From Chitinophagales bacterium (GTDB lineage Bacteria > Bacteroidota > Bacteroidia > Chitinophagales > UBA8649), in assembly GCA_020635975.1 (NCBI GenBank), contig JACJYT010000003.1:399434-463433 (forward strand): 64,000 nucleotides of DNA. Direction: 5' to 3'. The position numbers were made by a program, and so were the translations under genes. Numbering within the stretch: position 1 is the stretch's first letter; every line of letters starts with the position of its first letter. Positions 17,408-25,938 of the stretch are shown piece after piece. The notes beneath the pieces are model-generated. The model made no database searches. It saw nothing but the letters and a program-made list of their open reading frames with translations, and was not told where the DNA came from.

Positions 17408-17863
17408 ATGCGGCCCTACTTATTCCTTCTCTTGTTCGTCCCTATTTTTTTTAGCTCGTGTAAAACGAGAAAGGAGAATAAGATGGAACAAGCTCGAATG
17501 AACGAAGTCGTGGTGAAGTCTGAGGATGTTCCTTCCGATTTTCAATTTTCTGATTTAGATAAAATTCCGAAAGAGGATTTATTGTACCATATCGAGAAGG
17601 TGGAGTTAAAAAATAAATCATTAAGTATTGTGGTGCAATATGGGGGTGGTTGTGTAAAACCCCATCACTTTGAATTGCATACCGATGGAAGAATTTCGGA
17701 AGAGGGTAATATGAATTTCTTTCTCTTGCACAAAACAAGAAATGATATGTGCAAGGCCTTAATTATTGAAGAATTAAATTTTGATTTGAGCTTGCTATAC
17801 CAATTGGAGTCAAAGTTGTTAAAAGGCATCGTTTTAAATAAAGATTTCAAGCTTAGTCTGTAA
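17408..17863 (+). CDS. Small lipoprotein, function unknown
   Basis: The 151 residues start with a lipoprotein signal (LLFVPIFFSSCKT, Cys about residue 18), so attachment to the periplasmic face of a membrane is expected. The C-terminal half has a GGGCVKPHHFEL motif and NDMCKALIIEELNFDLSLL. It shares this pattern with the lipoprotein at 36019-36438 (GCSGDSWEVKL, DELCLAYFTKELSFDISNL), so the two appear to be distant paralogs. Its stop is directly followed by the rnhA ATG, implying co-transcription. Confidence 0.85.
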   Translation: MRPYLFLLLFVPIFFSSCKTRKENKMEQARMNEVVVKSEDVPSDFQFSDLDKIPKEDLLYHIEKVELKNKSLSIVVQYGGGCVKPHHFELHTDGRISEEGNMNFFLLHKTRNDMCKALIIEELNFDLSLLYQLESKLLKGIVLNKDFKLSL

Positions 17864-18337
17864 ATGCAAATTATTATTCATACAGACGGAGCTGCTCAAG
17901 GCAATCCAGGTAAAGGAGGCTACGGCATCGTAATGCAAGCTGGAAAGCATTACAAGGAACTTTCGGCGGGTTATAGACATACCACTAATAATAGGATGGA
18001 GCTTTTAGCTGTAATTGTTGCTTTAGAAGCAATCTTGATAGAAAACGCCCAAGTTCTGGTGGTTTCTGATTCTAAATATGTGGTCGATTCGATAGAAAAG
18101 AAATGGGTTTTTTCTTGGGAAAAGAAGGGGTTTGCCAAGAAAAAAAACCCCGATCTCTGGAAACGTTTTTTGCTTGTTTACAGAAAACATAAAGTACAAT
18201 TTAAATGGATCAAAGGACATGCTGGTCACCCATTAAACGAAAGATGCGATGCTTTGGCTGTACAAGCAGCTTCATCTTCTAGTTTACTAGTAGATGAATA
18301 TTACGAAACTCATGGAAAGGACGAGAGTTTATTCTAG
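17864..18337 (+). CDS. rnhA: Ribonuclease HI
   Basis: The 157 residues match the usual RNase HI length. The catalytic acidic residues are visible: D8 in IIIHTDGAAQGNPGKGG, E46 in NNRMELL, D69 in VVSDSKYVVDSI and the Asp of NERCDALA, with His in WIKGHAGHP. The enzyme degrades RNA in RNA-DNA hybrids. It abuts the lipoprotein gene upstream and overlaps the convergent rluF gene by 4 bases. Confidence 0.97.
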   Translation: MQIIIHTDGAAQGNPGKGGYGIVMQAGKHYKELSAGYRHTTNNRMELLAVIVALEAILIENAQVLVVSDSKYVVDSIEKKWVFSWEKKGFAKKKNPDLWKRFLLVYRKHKVQFKWIKGHAGHPLNERCDALAVQAASSSSLLVDEYYETHGKDESLF

Positions 18338-19074
18338 ATAGAAGAATCGTGCGTCTTAGCAGATGACTCCACCAAATTGTAAATGCCACGCATTTCTTTT
18401 TCGCTAAGAAGTCGCCACTTACCAATTTTCAAGTCGAGATTAATATTCATTATTCTCGTTCTTTTTAAACTTAATACGCTATAGCCTAAATAATCGCACA
18501 TTCTTCTAATTTGCCTATTTAAACCTTGAGTTAGAATAATTTTAAACTCATTTCTTCCCGTTTGCTTAACTACACATTTTTTTGTAATCGTACCTAATAT
18601 GGGAATGCCATTCGACATCCGATCTACAAAATCTTTGGTAATAGGCTTATTCACACTAACTATGTATTCTTTTTCGTGATTGTTTCTTGCACGTAAAATT
18701 TTATTCACAATGTCGCCATCACTAGTAAGAAAAATTAAGCCCTCGCTTGCCTTATCTAATCGTCCAATAGGGAATATTCGTTTAGGATAGTTTATATAAT
18801 CGATAATATTGTCTTTTTCCACACCAACATCGGTAGTACAAACGATACCAACGGGCTTGTTAAAGGCCAAATAGACATGTTTTTCTTTGGGTTTAGAAAC
18901 ATATTTACCATCTACTTGCACACTATCATTCGGACCTATTTTGCTTCCCATTTCAGGAACTTTCCCATTCACCTTTACCCTTCCTTCCTCAATTAATTTA
19001 TCTGCAGCACGACGCGAACAATAGCCGATTTCGCTAAGATATTTATTGATTCTTTTTTGGTCTTGAGCATCCAT
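18334..19074 (-). CDS. rluF: 23S rRNA pseudouridine synthase, RluF/RsuA type
   Basis: The 246 residues start with an S4 RNA-binding domain (INKYLSEIGYCSRRAADKLI...VKVNGK) followed by the RsuA-family catalytic domain. The active-site motif IGRLDKASEGLIFLT contains the conserved Asp. GLNRQIRRMCDYLGY is the other family signature. The N-terminal form best fits RluF (23S U2604), though RluB or RluE-type activity cannot be excluded. It converges on rnhA with a 4-base overlap and has an exact TAnnTTTG element 8 bases before its ATG. Confidence 0.92.
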   Translation of the reverse strand: MDAQDQKRINKYLSEIGYCSRRAADKLIEEGRVKVNGKVPEMGSKIGPNDSVQVDGKYVSKPKEKHVYLAFNKPVGIVCTTDVGVEKDNIIDYINYPKRIFPIGRLDKASEGLIFLTSDGDIVNKILRARNNHEKEYIVSVNKPITKDFVDRMSNGIPILGTITKKCVVKQTGRNEFKIILTQGLNRQIRRMCDYLGYSVLSLKRTRIMNINLDLKIGKWRLLSEKEMRGIYNLVESSAKTHDSSI

Positions 19075-19082
19075 AATACTGG

Positions 19083-19090
19083 CAAAGATA
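19083..19090 (-). promoter_or_regulatory. Bacteroidota -7 promoter element for rluF
   Basis: Minus-strand TATCTTTG, an exact TAnnTTTG match 8 bases upstream of the rluF ATG. Confidence 0.55.
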
Positions 19091-19266
19091 TAAAATACTG
19101 CACTAGAATAAATTAGTTATTTATTAGCGCTTTACCATTACCACTACAAGCGCCAATTAATACATAGTTTTTATTATTTAGAAACTAGGAAAACTAAAAA
19201 AAGTTTAATTGCCAATTTAGATTGTTATTTTCGAAGAACAAAAAGAAATTATATTTACAGCAACAA

Positions 19267-20694
19267 ATGCCTAAAGGACTTTTTAAAAATATTTTTGTAC
19301 TGCTTTTAGCCAATTTACTTATTAAGCCTTTGTGGATTTTTGGAGTAGATTTAAAAGTACAGAATATTCTAGGCGCCGAAGAATACGGACTCTATTTTGT
19401 TGTTTTTAATTTCTCCTTTCTATTCCATATTCTTTTAGATCTTGGCATTAATCAATTTCATAATCGCGAACTAGCGCAAAACCCAAGTTTGTTAGAAAGC
19501 CATTTTGGGAAGCTTTTTGTTTTGAAACTTTTGTTTTCTTTTGCCTACTTTGTAATTACTTTTCTACTCGCTTTAAGCTTTTCCTATTCACCCGAAAAAA
19601 TGCAATTGCTTTTCTTTTTGGCTCTACAACAAGTACTGCATTCCTTTATTCTATTTAGTCGAAGCAATTTTACCGCCTTACAATGGTATGCTTGGGATGC
19701 TTTCTTTTCGGTATTCGAGAGGTGCTTAAGTATTTTGTTTTGTCTGGTACTGCTTTATTCTAATTTCTTTGTAGAGTTTAAACTTCTCTATTTTATATAT
19801 GCGCAAAGTCTTGCCTTGGCACTAGGAGCTATCGGCTCGGTTCTCGTCGTCGTTTTTAAAGGGAAGCTAAGGTGGCCAAGTCTAAATTTTGATGGCATTT
19901 TGCCTTTAATAAAATTAGCTCTTCCATTTGCTTTAGTGGTTTTATTGATGACCATTTATACTAGAATTGATGCCGTGATGCTCGATAAGCTTTTGCCTCA
20001 AAGTGGCGATGAGGAAGCAGGTATCTATGCGGCTGGTTATCGACTCTTAGATGCGGTTAATATGATACCTTTCTTGTTAGCATCGCTGCTCATTCCGAAT
20101 TTCGCGCGCCAATTAAAAAATTCAGAAGATTTTAAACCAATTCTTTGGACAGCCTTTGATTTGTTTATAGCCTTATGCATTCCTTTCGTACTTTTCATAG
20201 CCTTTTTCTACCAACAGCTACTGGATTTTCTCTACCCAAGTAATAGTCCAATTTGGAACCTAAGTTTTCGCTTTTTACTTTTCAGCTTCCCAGCTATTTT
20301 TCTCTCTTATATTTTTGGTGGCTTTCTTACCGCAGCTGGCAGAATGAATTTAATTAGTTTCTTCGCCTTGCTTACTATTTTACTCAATTTAACTTTGAAT
20401 CTTATTTGGATTCCCAAATACGGCGCGAGTGGCGCAGCGGTAGCTACTTTCATTTCACAATACCTAATGGCTTTTGCACAAATGTTCTATGTAATTTATC
20501 ATTGGAAATTGAAATGGCAAGTGGTTAAACTTGTTAAAGCAGTAATTTACCTGCTTTTACTTTCTGTATCCCTCTTCTTAATTTTAGAATTGAATAGTAC
20601 TTGGATCTTGAAATTCTTATTCTTTACTTTTATTGCCATACTTTTGTCTTTAGCTTTGCGTTTGATTGATGTACAAAAACTACTCAAGCTATAA
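19267..20694 (+). CDS. Polysaccharide/oligosaccharide flippase (Wzx-like, MOP superfamily)
   Basis: The ATG at 19267 gives 475 residues; a TTG 45 bases upstream would only add a charged, poorly conserved tail. About 12-14 hydrophobic helices are spread along the protein, with family-like features such as VQNILGAEEYGLYFVVF near the N-terminus, AGIYAAGYRLLDAVNMIPFL mid-protein, and ASGAAVATFISQY near the C-terminus. Wzx proteins flip lipid-linked sugar units across the inner membrane. It heads a three-gene run with a Wzz-like and an O-antigen-ligase/polymerase-like protein 14 and 11 bases apart. Confidence 0.88.
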   Translation: MPKGLFKNIFVLLLANLLIKPLWIFGVDLKVQNILGAEEYGLYFVVFNFSFLFHILLDLGINQFHNRELAQNPSLLESHFGKLFVLKLLFSFAYFVITFLLALSFSYSPEKMQLLFFLALQQVLHSFILFSRSNFTALQWYAWDAFFSVFERCLSILFCLVLLYSNFFVEFKLLYFIYAQSLALALGAIGSVLVVVFKGKLRWPSLNFDGILPLIKLALPFALVVLLMTIYTRIDAVMLDKLLPQSGDEEAGIYAAGYRLLDAVNMIPFLLASLLIPNFARQLKNSEDFKPILWTAFDLFIALCIPFVLFIAFFYQQLLDFLYPSNSPIWNLSFRFLLFSFPAIFLSYIFGGFLTAAGRMNLISFFALLTILLNLTLNLIWIPKYGASGAAVATFISQYLMAFAQMFYVIYHWKLKWQVVKLVKAVIYLLLLSVSLFLILELNSTWILKFLFFTFIAILLSLALRLIDVQKLLKL

Positions 20695-20708
20695 TTAAAC
20701 CCTATTCT

Positions 20709-21593
20709 ATGAATTCAGATTTTAATTTGATTGCCGTTATAAAAACCTTGTTAAAATGGAAATGGCATATTCTTGCTTTTACACTTTTCTCCTCTATAGC
20801 CGCGGTTATTATGACAGTCTTTGTGATGAAACCCTACTATCAAAGTTTTGCTTTAGTGTATCCTACCAATCAAAGTATGGCAGATAGAAGCTCCTTATTT
20901 GGAAACGAAGCAATTGATGCAGAGAATTACTACTATGGCTCCAAGCACGATGCGAATAGAATAATAACCATAGCCACTGCTTCGAATTTGGTGCAATACA
21001 TTATCCAGAAATATAATTTAGTAGAACACTACGAATTTAAAGGAAAAAAGTACGAAGCAAGCAATACTACCGAAGAGTTTATGGAGAACTATCAAGTGTA
21101 CAAAACGGATAAGGATGCGATACGAATTAATTTGATAGACACAGACCCTGTGCTAGCCGCAGAAATAGTAAATGAAGTAGTGGCAACTATTGCCAATGAA
21201 ACGACTCGTCCGATAGAAGCAAATAAGCAGCAATTGGCAGATTTATTTGCACAAAAAGCCCTAGAGAAAAAAGCGCAAAGTGATTCCTTGCAAAGTGCTT
21301 TAGAAACGACCTCTTTAAATTCGAATACTTATGCCATTCAAAAAGCCTTGTATGAAAATAGTTTAGAAGAATATTACGAAATTTCTAAGCTTGCAGAAGA
21401 GTATGAAATGGCAGCACAGCAAAGCATGGCTGGAATAGAAATTATAGAACATGCCTACCCTGCAGAGAGAAAACTGAAGCCTGTGCGGTCAAAGATCTGT
21501 ATAGCTGTTAGCTTACTATCTTTTCTTCTTGCCTGTTTAGGCGCTTTAGGAATGGAGCAAATTGCATATATCCAAGAAGAACTGAAGAAGTAG
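20709..21593 (+). CDS. Wzz-like polysaccharide chain-length / co-polymerase protein
   Basis: The 294 residues have the Wzz topology: a first membrane helix (about 17-40), a long periplasmic helical region (about 150-240, strongly charged), and a second helix (about 262-283) with the PxxP-type region PAERKLKPVRSK just before it. The N-terminal region after the first helix (PYYQSFALVYPTNQSM) is typical of the family. It is expected to set glycan chain length together with the polymerase encoded immediately downstream. No cytoplasmic tyrosine-kinase domain is fused. Confidence 0.85.
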   Translation: MNSDFNLIAVIKTLLKWKWHILAFTLFSSIAAVIMTVFVMKPYYQSFALVYPTNQSMADRSSLFGNEAIDAENYYYGSKHDANRIITIATASNLVQYIIQKYNLVEHYEFKGKKYEASNTTEEFMENYQVYKTDKDAIRINLIDTDPVLAAEIVNEVVATIANETTRPIEANKQQLADLFAQKALEKKAQSDSLQSALETTSLNSNTYAIQKALYENSLEEYYEISKLAEEYEMAAQQSMAGIEIIEHAYPAERKLKPVRSKICIAVSLLSFLLACLGALGMEQIAYIQEELKK

Positions 21594-21604
21594 CAAAGAG
21601 CTCC

Positions 21605-23047
21605 ATGTTAGCGGAACTTCACATAAAGCAAAAACATTCGTATTTATACTTGGGCTTTGCTATGCTTAGCACTTTATGTTTGCTTGCAGCATTTTATTTT
21701 GAGCAAAAAGCCTTGTTGGCTCTTCCCTTTGTGGCGCTCTTAGGACTTTGGGCTATCGTAAATTTTAGAACTTTGTATTTTTTTCTGCTTGCTTTAATTC
21801 CCTTATCCATAGAGTTTGATGTAAGCGAAGGCTTAGCTACAGATTTACCAACTGAGCCCTTAATGATGGGTTTTTTGCTAATTTCAAGTGCTTACCTCTT
21901 ACAAAATCTTAGAAAAATAGATTTCTCTTTCTTCAAAAATCCAGTAATGCTCTTTTTAATTCTGCATTTAATCTGGATACTCTTTGTTTCTATTTTCTCT
22001 ACTGTTCCCTTATTCTCTTTCAAATTTATCTTAGCAAAGTGGTGGTATGTAAGTGCTTTTCTTTTAACGAGCGCTGTAGTACTTCGCGATATGAAAGATT
22101 TAAGAACCGCTTTTTGGTGCGTTTTTATTCCCCTAAGTTTTACCGTAGTTTTAAGTCTTGTGCGACATGCCCTGGCCGGTTTTGCCTTCGATGCCATTAA
22201 TCCCGTATTGCGCCCTTTTTATAGAAACCATGTTAATTATGCTGCGATATTAAGCGTTTTTCTTCCTTTTGTAATCTTTGCACGTACATGGTATGCCAAG
22301 TATAGTTTCAAGTATTTCATCTTAGTGTTTTCTGTTGTTCTCTTTCTTGTTGGAATTTATTTTTCTTATACTAGGGCTTCCTATTTAGCTGTATTGGCGG
22401 TTTTTGCTGCCTACTTTATTTTTCAACATAAGCTTACAAAATTGGCGGTATTAGCATCTTTTGTGGTCTTGTTTTTTGTTGGACAATTTATCATTCATCA
22501 GAATCACTATTTAGCCTATACGCCTTCTACAAAAACCGTATCGCAACACGAATTGGGAGATTTGGTAGATGCCACCTTTAAGGCAGAAGATGTTAGTAGT
22601 ATGGAGCGAATTTATCGTTGGATAGCTGCTATTCATATGATAGGAGATCGTCCGCTTGTTGGTTTTGGTCCGAATGCTTTTGTAGAGAATTATAAAAATT
22701 ACACTGTCTTTATATTTGAAACTTGGATAAGTGATAACCAAGAGCGGAGTGGGGTTCATAACTATTTTCTAATGACCGCAGTAGAACAAGGTTTGCCTGG
22801 ACTTCTAATTTTTATTGGTTTACTAGTTTCCATTTTTGTTTGGGGAGAAAAACAATTGCATCAATTAAGTGGCAATCTTAAACCAATGTATATGGCAGTA
22901 ATGCTCTCTATGATAGCCTTGCTAGTTAACCTACTTTTCAGCGATATGATAGAAGTAGATAAAACAGGTTCTTTCTTCTTCTTCAATCTAGCTCTTTTAA
23001 TTCTATTGCCAAGAGCATTTAAAGGATTGGTACAAGAAAAGCAGTAG
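21605..23047 (+). CDS. O-antigen ligase / Wzy polymerase-family membrane protein
   Basis: The 480 residues have about ten to twelve transmembrane segments and a large periplasmic loop at about 290-395. In and after the loop are RIYRWIAAIHMIGDRPLVGF and GPNAFVENY, then RSGVHNYFLMTAVEQGLPG, which form the diagnostic Wzy_C signature (G.GpnnF, H N.yL...e.GlpG). Such proteins either polymerise repeat units or ligate glycans to a carrier. It is the last gene of the Wzx-Wzz-Wzy-like run. Ligase and polymerase cannot be separated from sequence alone. Confidence 0.87.
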   Translation: MLAELHIKQKHSYLYLGFAMLSTLCLLAAFYFEQKALLALPFVALLGLWAIVNFRTLYFFLLALIPLSIEFDVSEGLATDLPTEPLMMGFLLISSAYLLQNLRKIDFSFFKNPVMLFLILHLIWILFVSIFSTVPLFSFKFILAKWWYVSAFLLTSAVVLRDMKDLRTAFWCVFIPLSFTVVLSLVRHALAGFAFDAINPVLRPFYRNHVNYAAILSVFLPFVIFARTWYAKYSFKYFILVFSVVLFLVGIYFSYTRASYLAVLAVFAAYFIFQHKLTKLAVLASFVVLFFVGQFIIHQNHYLAYTPSTKTVSQHELGDLVDATFKAEDVSSMERIYRWIAAIHMIGDRPLVGFGPNAFVENYKNYTVFIFETWISDNQERSGVHNYFLMTAVEQGLPGLLIFIGLLVSIFVWGEKQLHQLSGNLKPMYMAVMLSMIALLVNLLFSDMIEVDKTGSFFFFNLALLILLPRAFKGLVQEKQ

Positions 23048-23101
23048 ATAATGGTCCATTTTGGCTCTAATTTTTATTTCTAAGGAATATAATGTTTGAA
23101 T

Positions 23102-23109
23102 TATCTTTG
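23102..23109 (+). promoter_or_regulatory. Bacteroidota -7 promoter element for proline dehydrogenase
   Basis: TATCTTTG, an exact TAnnTTTG match 18 bases upstream of the ATG at 23128. Confidence 0.6.
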
Positions 23110-23127
23110 CAGCTCCTAAACTAATCT

Positions 23128-24309
23128 ATGAGCACCAATACCAGCAAAATCTCATTCCAAAATACGGAAATAGCTTATGCGCATTTTTCCAACCATGGCT
23201 TAAAAAAAGCTGCCGGAGTTTATCAGCTTTTGGGAAATAATTTCTTAGTGAATCTTGGAACCGTGCTAACTAAAGTTGCCCTAGCTATACATTTCCCTAT
23301 TCGGCCCTTTGTGAAGCCACTTATTTTTAAACAATTTTGTGGTGGGGAAAGCTTGAAGGAATGTTTGCCAAGCATCCACTTATTAGAACAAAAGAGGGTA
23401 GATGTAAATCTAAATTATGGCGTAGAAATTAAAAAGTCGGAGAGGGATTTCGATAAAAGTTTTTGCAAGAATAAAGGAGCTTTAGAGTTTGCCGGAAGAA
23501 AGAGAAATGTAAAAGTAGTGTCGTGCAAACTTTCTGGATTGGGGAATTTTGATTTGCTAGAGAAAAAGCAGAATGCCCAAAGTTTAAGCTCGAAGGAAGA
23601 AGCTGCTTTTGAACGAATGAGAAAGCGCATGGACGATCTTTGTGCTATTGCTAAAGAACAAGATGTTGCTATTTATTGGGATGCCGAAGAAAGTTGGGTG
23701 CAAACAGAAATAGATCGCTTGGTAGACGAGTTCATGCAAAAGTACAATACAGAAAAGGCCATTGTGTTTAATACTTTCCAACTTTACCGAATAGATAAGT
23801 TACAATATTTAAAAGATAGTATTGAACTAGCAAAAGAAAAGAATTACTTTTTAGGCGCTAAGTTGGTTCGCGGAGCGTATATTGAAAAAGAAAATCAATG
23901 GGCAGAAGAGCACGAAGAGGTTTCTGTATTGCATAGTAAGAAAAAGGATGTGGATCAGGATTATAATGCGGCTTTAGCACTTTGTTTAGATAACATAGAT
24001 AGGGTATCTTTTTGTGTTGCATCGCATAATGAAGAAAGTAATCTTTGGACGGCCAATGAAATGCTAAATAGAGGCATTGCAGCTAACCATCCGCACGTTT
24101 CTTTTTCTCAACTATACGGCATGGGCGATTTCATTTCCTTTAATCTCTCAGAAGCGGGCTTTAATGTGGTAAAGTACATGCCCTTTGGACCTATAGAAGA
24201 AGTTATTCCTTACTTGATTCGAAGAGCACAAGAAAATTCTAGCGTAGACGGTCAGACTAGCAGAGAATTGAGCATGCTAAAGAAAGAAATTCAACGTAGA
24301 AAACTTTAA
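23128..24309 (+). CDS. Proline dehydrogenase
   Basis: The 393 residues match the Bacteroidota single-domain PRODH. Key segments are DVAIYWDAEESWVQTEIDRL, KAIVFNTFQLYR, the substrate/FAD loop GAKLVRGAYIEKE, VASHNEES, FSQLYGMGD and VKYMPFGPIEEVIPYLIRR; the two Arg of the last motif bind proline carboxylate in this family. The enzyme oxidises proline to pyrroline-5-carboxylate, passing electrons to quinone at the membrane. Its stop precedes the lplA frame without a gap of note. Confidence 0.95.
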   Translation: MSTNTSKISFQNTEIAYAHFSNHGLKKAAGVYQLLGNNFLVNLGTVLTKVALAIHFPIRPFVKPLIFKQFCGGESLKECLPSIHLLEQKRVDVNLNYGVEIKKSERDFDKSFCKNKGALEFAGRKRNVKVVSCKLSGLGNFDLLEKKQNAQSLSSKEEAAFERMRKRMDDLCAIAKEQDVAIYWDAEESWVQTEIDRLVDEFMQKYNTEKAIVFNTFQLYRIDKLQYLKDSIELAKEKNYFLGAKLVRGAYIEKENQWAEEHEEVSVLHSKKKDVDQDYNAALALCLDNIDRVSFCVASHNEESNLWTANEMLNRGIAANHPHVSFSQLYGMGDFISFNLSEAGFNVVKYMPFGPIEEVIPYLIRRAQENSSVDGQTSRELSMLKKEIQRRKL

Positions 24310-24312
24310 GAT

Positions 24313-25179
24313 ATCGCCTATAAACTCCTCATATCAGCTAGCAATGATCCCTTCTATAATTTAGCTTTGGAAGAATACTTACTAGAAAATTTAGATACAC
24401 GTACTAGCGATTATTTTCTTCTTTATGTCAACACCGATAGTGTAGTTGTAGGTCGGAATCAAAATATATTTGAAGAAGTAAATCTTGCATATTGCAAGCA
24501 GCATCAAATAGATATTTGTAGAAGAATTAGTGGGGGAGGAACCGTTTTTCATTTTTTAGGAAATCTCAATTGGTGCCATATTAGTTCTTTCTCCTTAACT
24601 AAGGTAAATCGCTACGATTGGGCTGCAGCGCCGATAATAAACTATTTACTTAGCTTAGGATTAAAACCTTATTTAACGCCAAGAAATGCCATAGAGGTAG
24701 GTGCTTTGAAACTTTCTGGACAAGCACAATTTACCAATAGGAAAAATGTTTTGAGTCACGGCACCTTGCTCGTAGAGCCAGGACAAAGTAAACTTCAAGC
24801 GGCAATTGAAGCTTCTAAATCTTTAAAAATAAGATCAAAAGCGGCTAGCTCCGTACGAAGTAAAACTAGCTCTATTAGCGAAGTTCTTCAACAAGAACTG
24901 AAACTAAGTGCTGTGTTGGAGTATTTTAGAAATAATGAAAATTTTATAGAGGAAACACTTCCTAAGCTTCCAGTTAATTATCAAAAATTCAGGTCGCACG
25001 AATGGATATGGCAACGTTGTCCGAATTTTTATGCCCAACATAAGTTTGCCGAAGAAGAATTAGAATTGCAAGTAAGCAAGGATAAGATCATAGCTATAAA
25101 AAATGAAAAGGGCCATCTCTTGGTAGATAGCCCTTTCCTGAATCAAACCTATGAAAGTTTTCTTGAATCTTATGGTTGA
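24313..25179 (+). CDS. lplA: Lipoate--protein ligase A; start codon non-standard or uncertain
   Basis: The frame contains the LplA N-terminal signature YKLLISASNDPFYNLALEEY beginning at 24319, then GRNQNIFEEVN, the RRISGGGTVFHFLGNLNW loop, and LKLSGQAQFTNR with its Lys. The enzyme activates and attaches lipoate to E2 and GcvH proteins. The frame between the PRODH stop (24307-24309) and the signature has no ATG, GTG or TTG; the first candidate is ATC at 24313, while the first standard codon (TTG at 24367) would delete about 18 conserved residues. I place the start at ATC 24313 as the best fit. The 3' end overlaps the convergent SPOR gene by 10 bases. Confidence 0.8.
   Translation: MAYKLLISASNDPFYNLALEEYLLENLDTRTSDYFLLYVNTDSVVVGRNQNIFEEVNLAYCKQHQIDICRRISGGGTVFHFLGNLNWCHISSFSLTKVNRYDWAAAPIINYLLSLGLKPYLTPRNAIEVGALKLSGQAQFTNRKNVLSHGTLLVEPGQSKLQAAIEASKSLKIRSKAASSVRSKTSSISEVLQQELKLSAVLEYFRNNENFIEETLPKLPVNYQKFRSHEWIWQRCPNFYAQHKFAEEELELQVSKDKIIAIKNEKGHLLVDSPFLNQTYESFLESYG
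25107..25136 (-). terminator. Minus-strand terminator inside the lplA coding region
   Basis: Arms AAAGGGC and GCCCTTT plus an inner ATCT/AGAT stem form a hairpin. On the minus strand it is followed by TTTTCATTTTTTATAG, so it fits the terminator of the SPOR-protein gene whose stop is at 25170. Confidence 0.65.
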
Positions 25180-25793
25180 GAGTATGCAGTTGTTGCAGAA
25201 CCTTCGATTAAATGATCGTAAGGAATTCTAGAACCATTAACATATTTCGTTACAAAGGCATCTTTAATTTTCAATTTTCTTATGTTTTGAGCAAACTCGT
25301 AAGCCTCATCAGCATCTTTCCAAGAACCTAAAAAATAATGAATTACGCCATTTACATTTTCGTAGCCTATGGGTTGGTTAAACTTCAATAATTGAGTAAA
25401 GTCGAAATAACGGTAAGCACCAATTTGAACTCTATATTCTGTTCCAGAACTAGCATACATGCTTTTTTCTGTACTTGTTTCTACATTAGCAGGAGCAGTC
25501 TGCATATTTTGCATTTTAGCTTGAAGCTCCATAATACTGTCGTAATAAAGGGTTCTTAAGTAATCTGCCTTGTAGTAATCTTCTTTTACTTCGTTTAATT
25601 CTACATCGTAAGCATCAATTTGCTCTTTGTAGTTTTTAATCATTTTTCTATAAGAACTCGGATTCTTAATATATTCTTTAAGTTCCGCTTTGGTTTTTTT
25701 GTCCATTTCTTTCATGGTAGTTTGTGCACTAGCTTCTTGGATATAACAAAAAGATAAAATGGAAATTATTGCAATGTTTAAGTAAAGCTTCAT
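25170..25793 (-). CDS. Secreted SPOR-domain-like protein with coiled coil
   Basis: The 207 residues begin with a signal peptide (MKLYLNIAIISILSFCYIQEASAQ). A charged helical region follows (about 30-100, KKTKAELKEYIKNPSSYRKM). The C-terminal half has a SPOR-like repeat: YRVQIGAYRYFDFTQLLKF and GVIHYFLGSWKDADEAYEFA. SPOR domains bind glycan strands stripped of peptides, often at division sites, so a periplasmic peptidoglycan-binding role is inferred. The gene converges with lplA (10-base overlap). Confidence 0.83.
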   Translation of the reverse strand: MKLYLNIAIISILSFCYIQEASAQTTMKEMDKKTKAELKEYIKNPSSYRKMIKNYKEQIDAYDVELNEVKEDYYKADYLRTLYYDSIMELQAKMQNMQTAPANVETSTEKSMYASSGTEYRVQIGAYRYFDFTQLLKFNQPIGYENVNGVIHYFLGSWKDADEAYEFAQNIRKLKIKDAFVTKYVNGSRIPYDHLIEGSATTAYSQP

Positions 25794-25812
25794 AGTTAGT
25801 TATTTAGTATCA

Positions 25813-25820
25813 CAAACTTA
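25813..25820 (-). promoter_or_regulatory. Bacteroidota -7 promoter element for the SPOR protein gene
   Basis: Minus-strand TAAGTTTG, an exact TAnnTTTG match 19 bases upstream of the ATG at 25793. Confidence 0.5.
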
Positions 25821-25938
25821 CTTGCATTTTAAAGCCCAAAAAAATCGCTAATTGTTGATAATGATACTAGGGTATAGTTTATAGGACAACTTTTTTTTGT
25901 ATCTTGCTAGGAATTTTAAGCACCTAAAATAAAATAGA

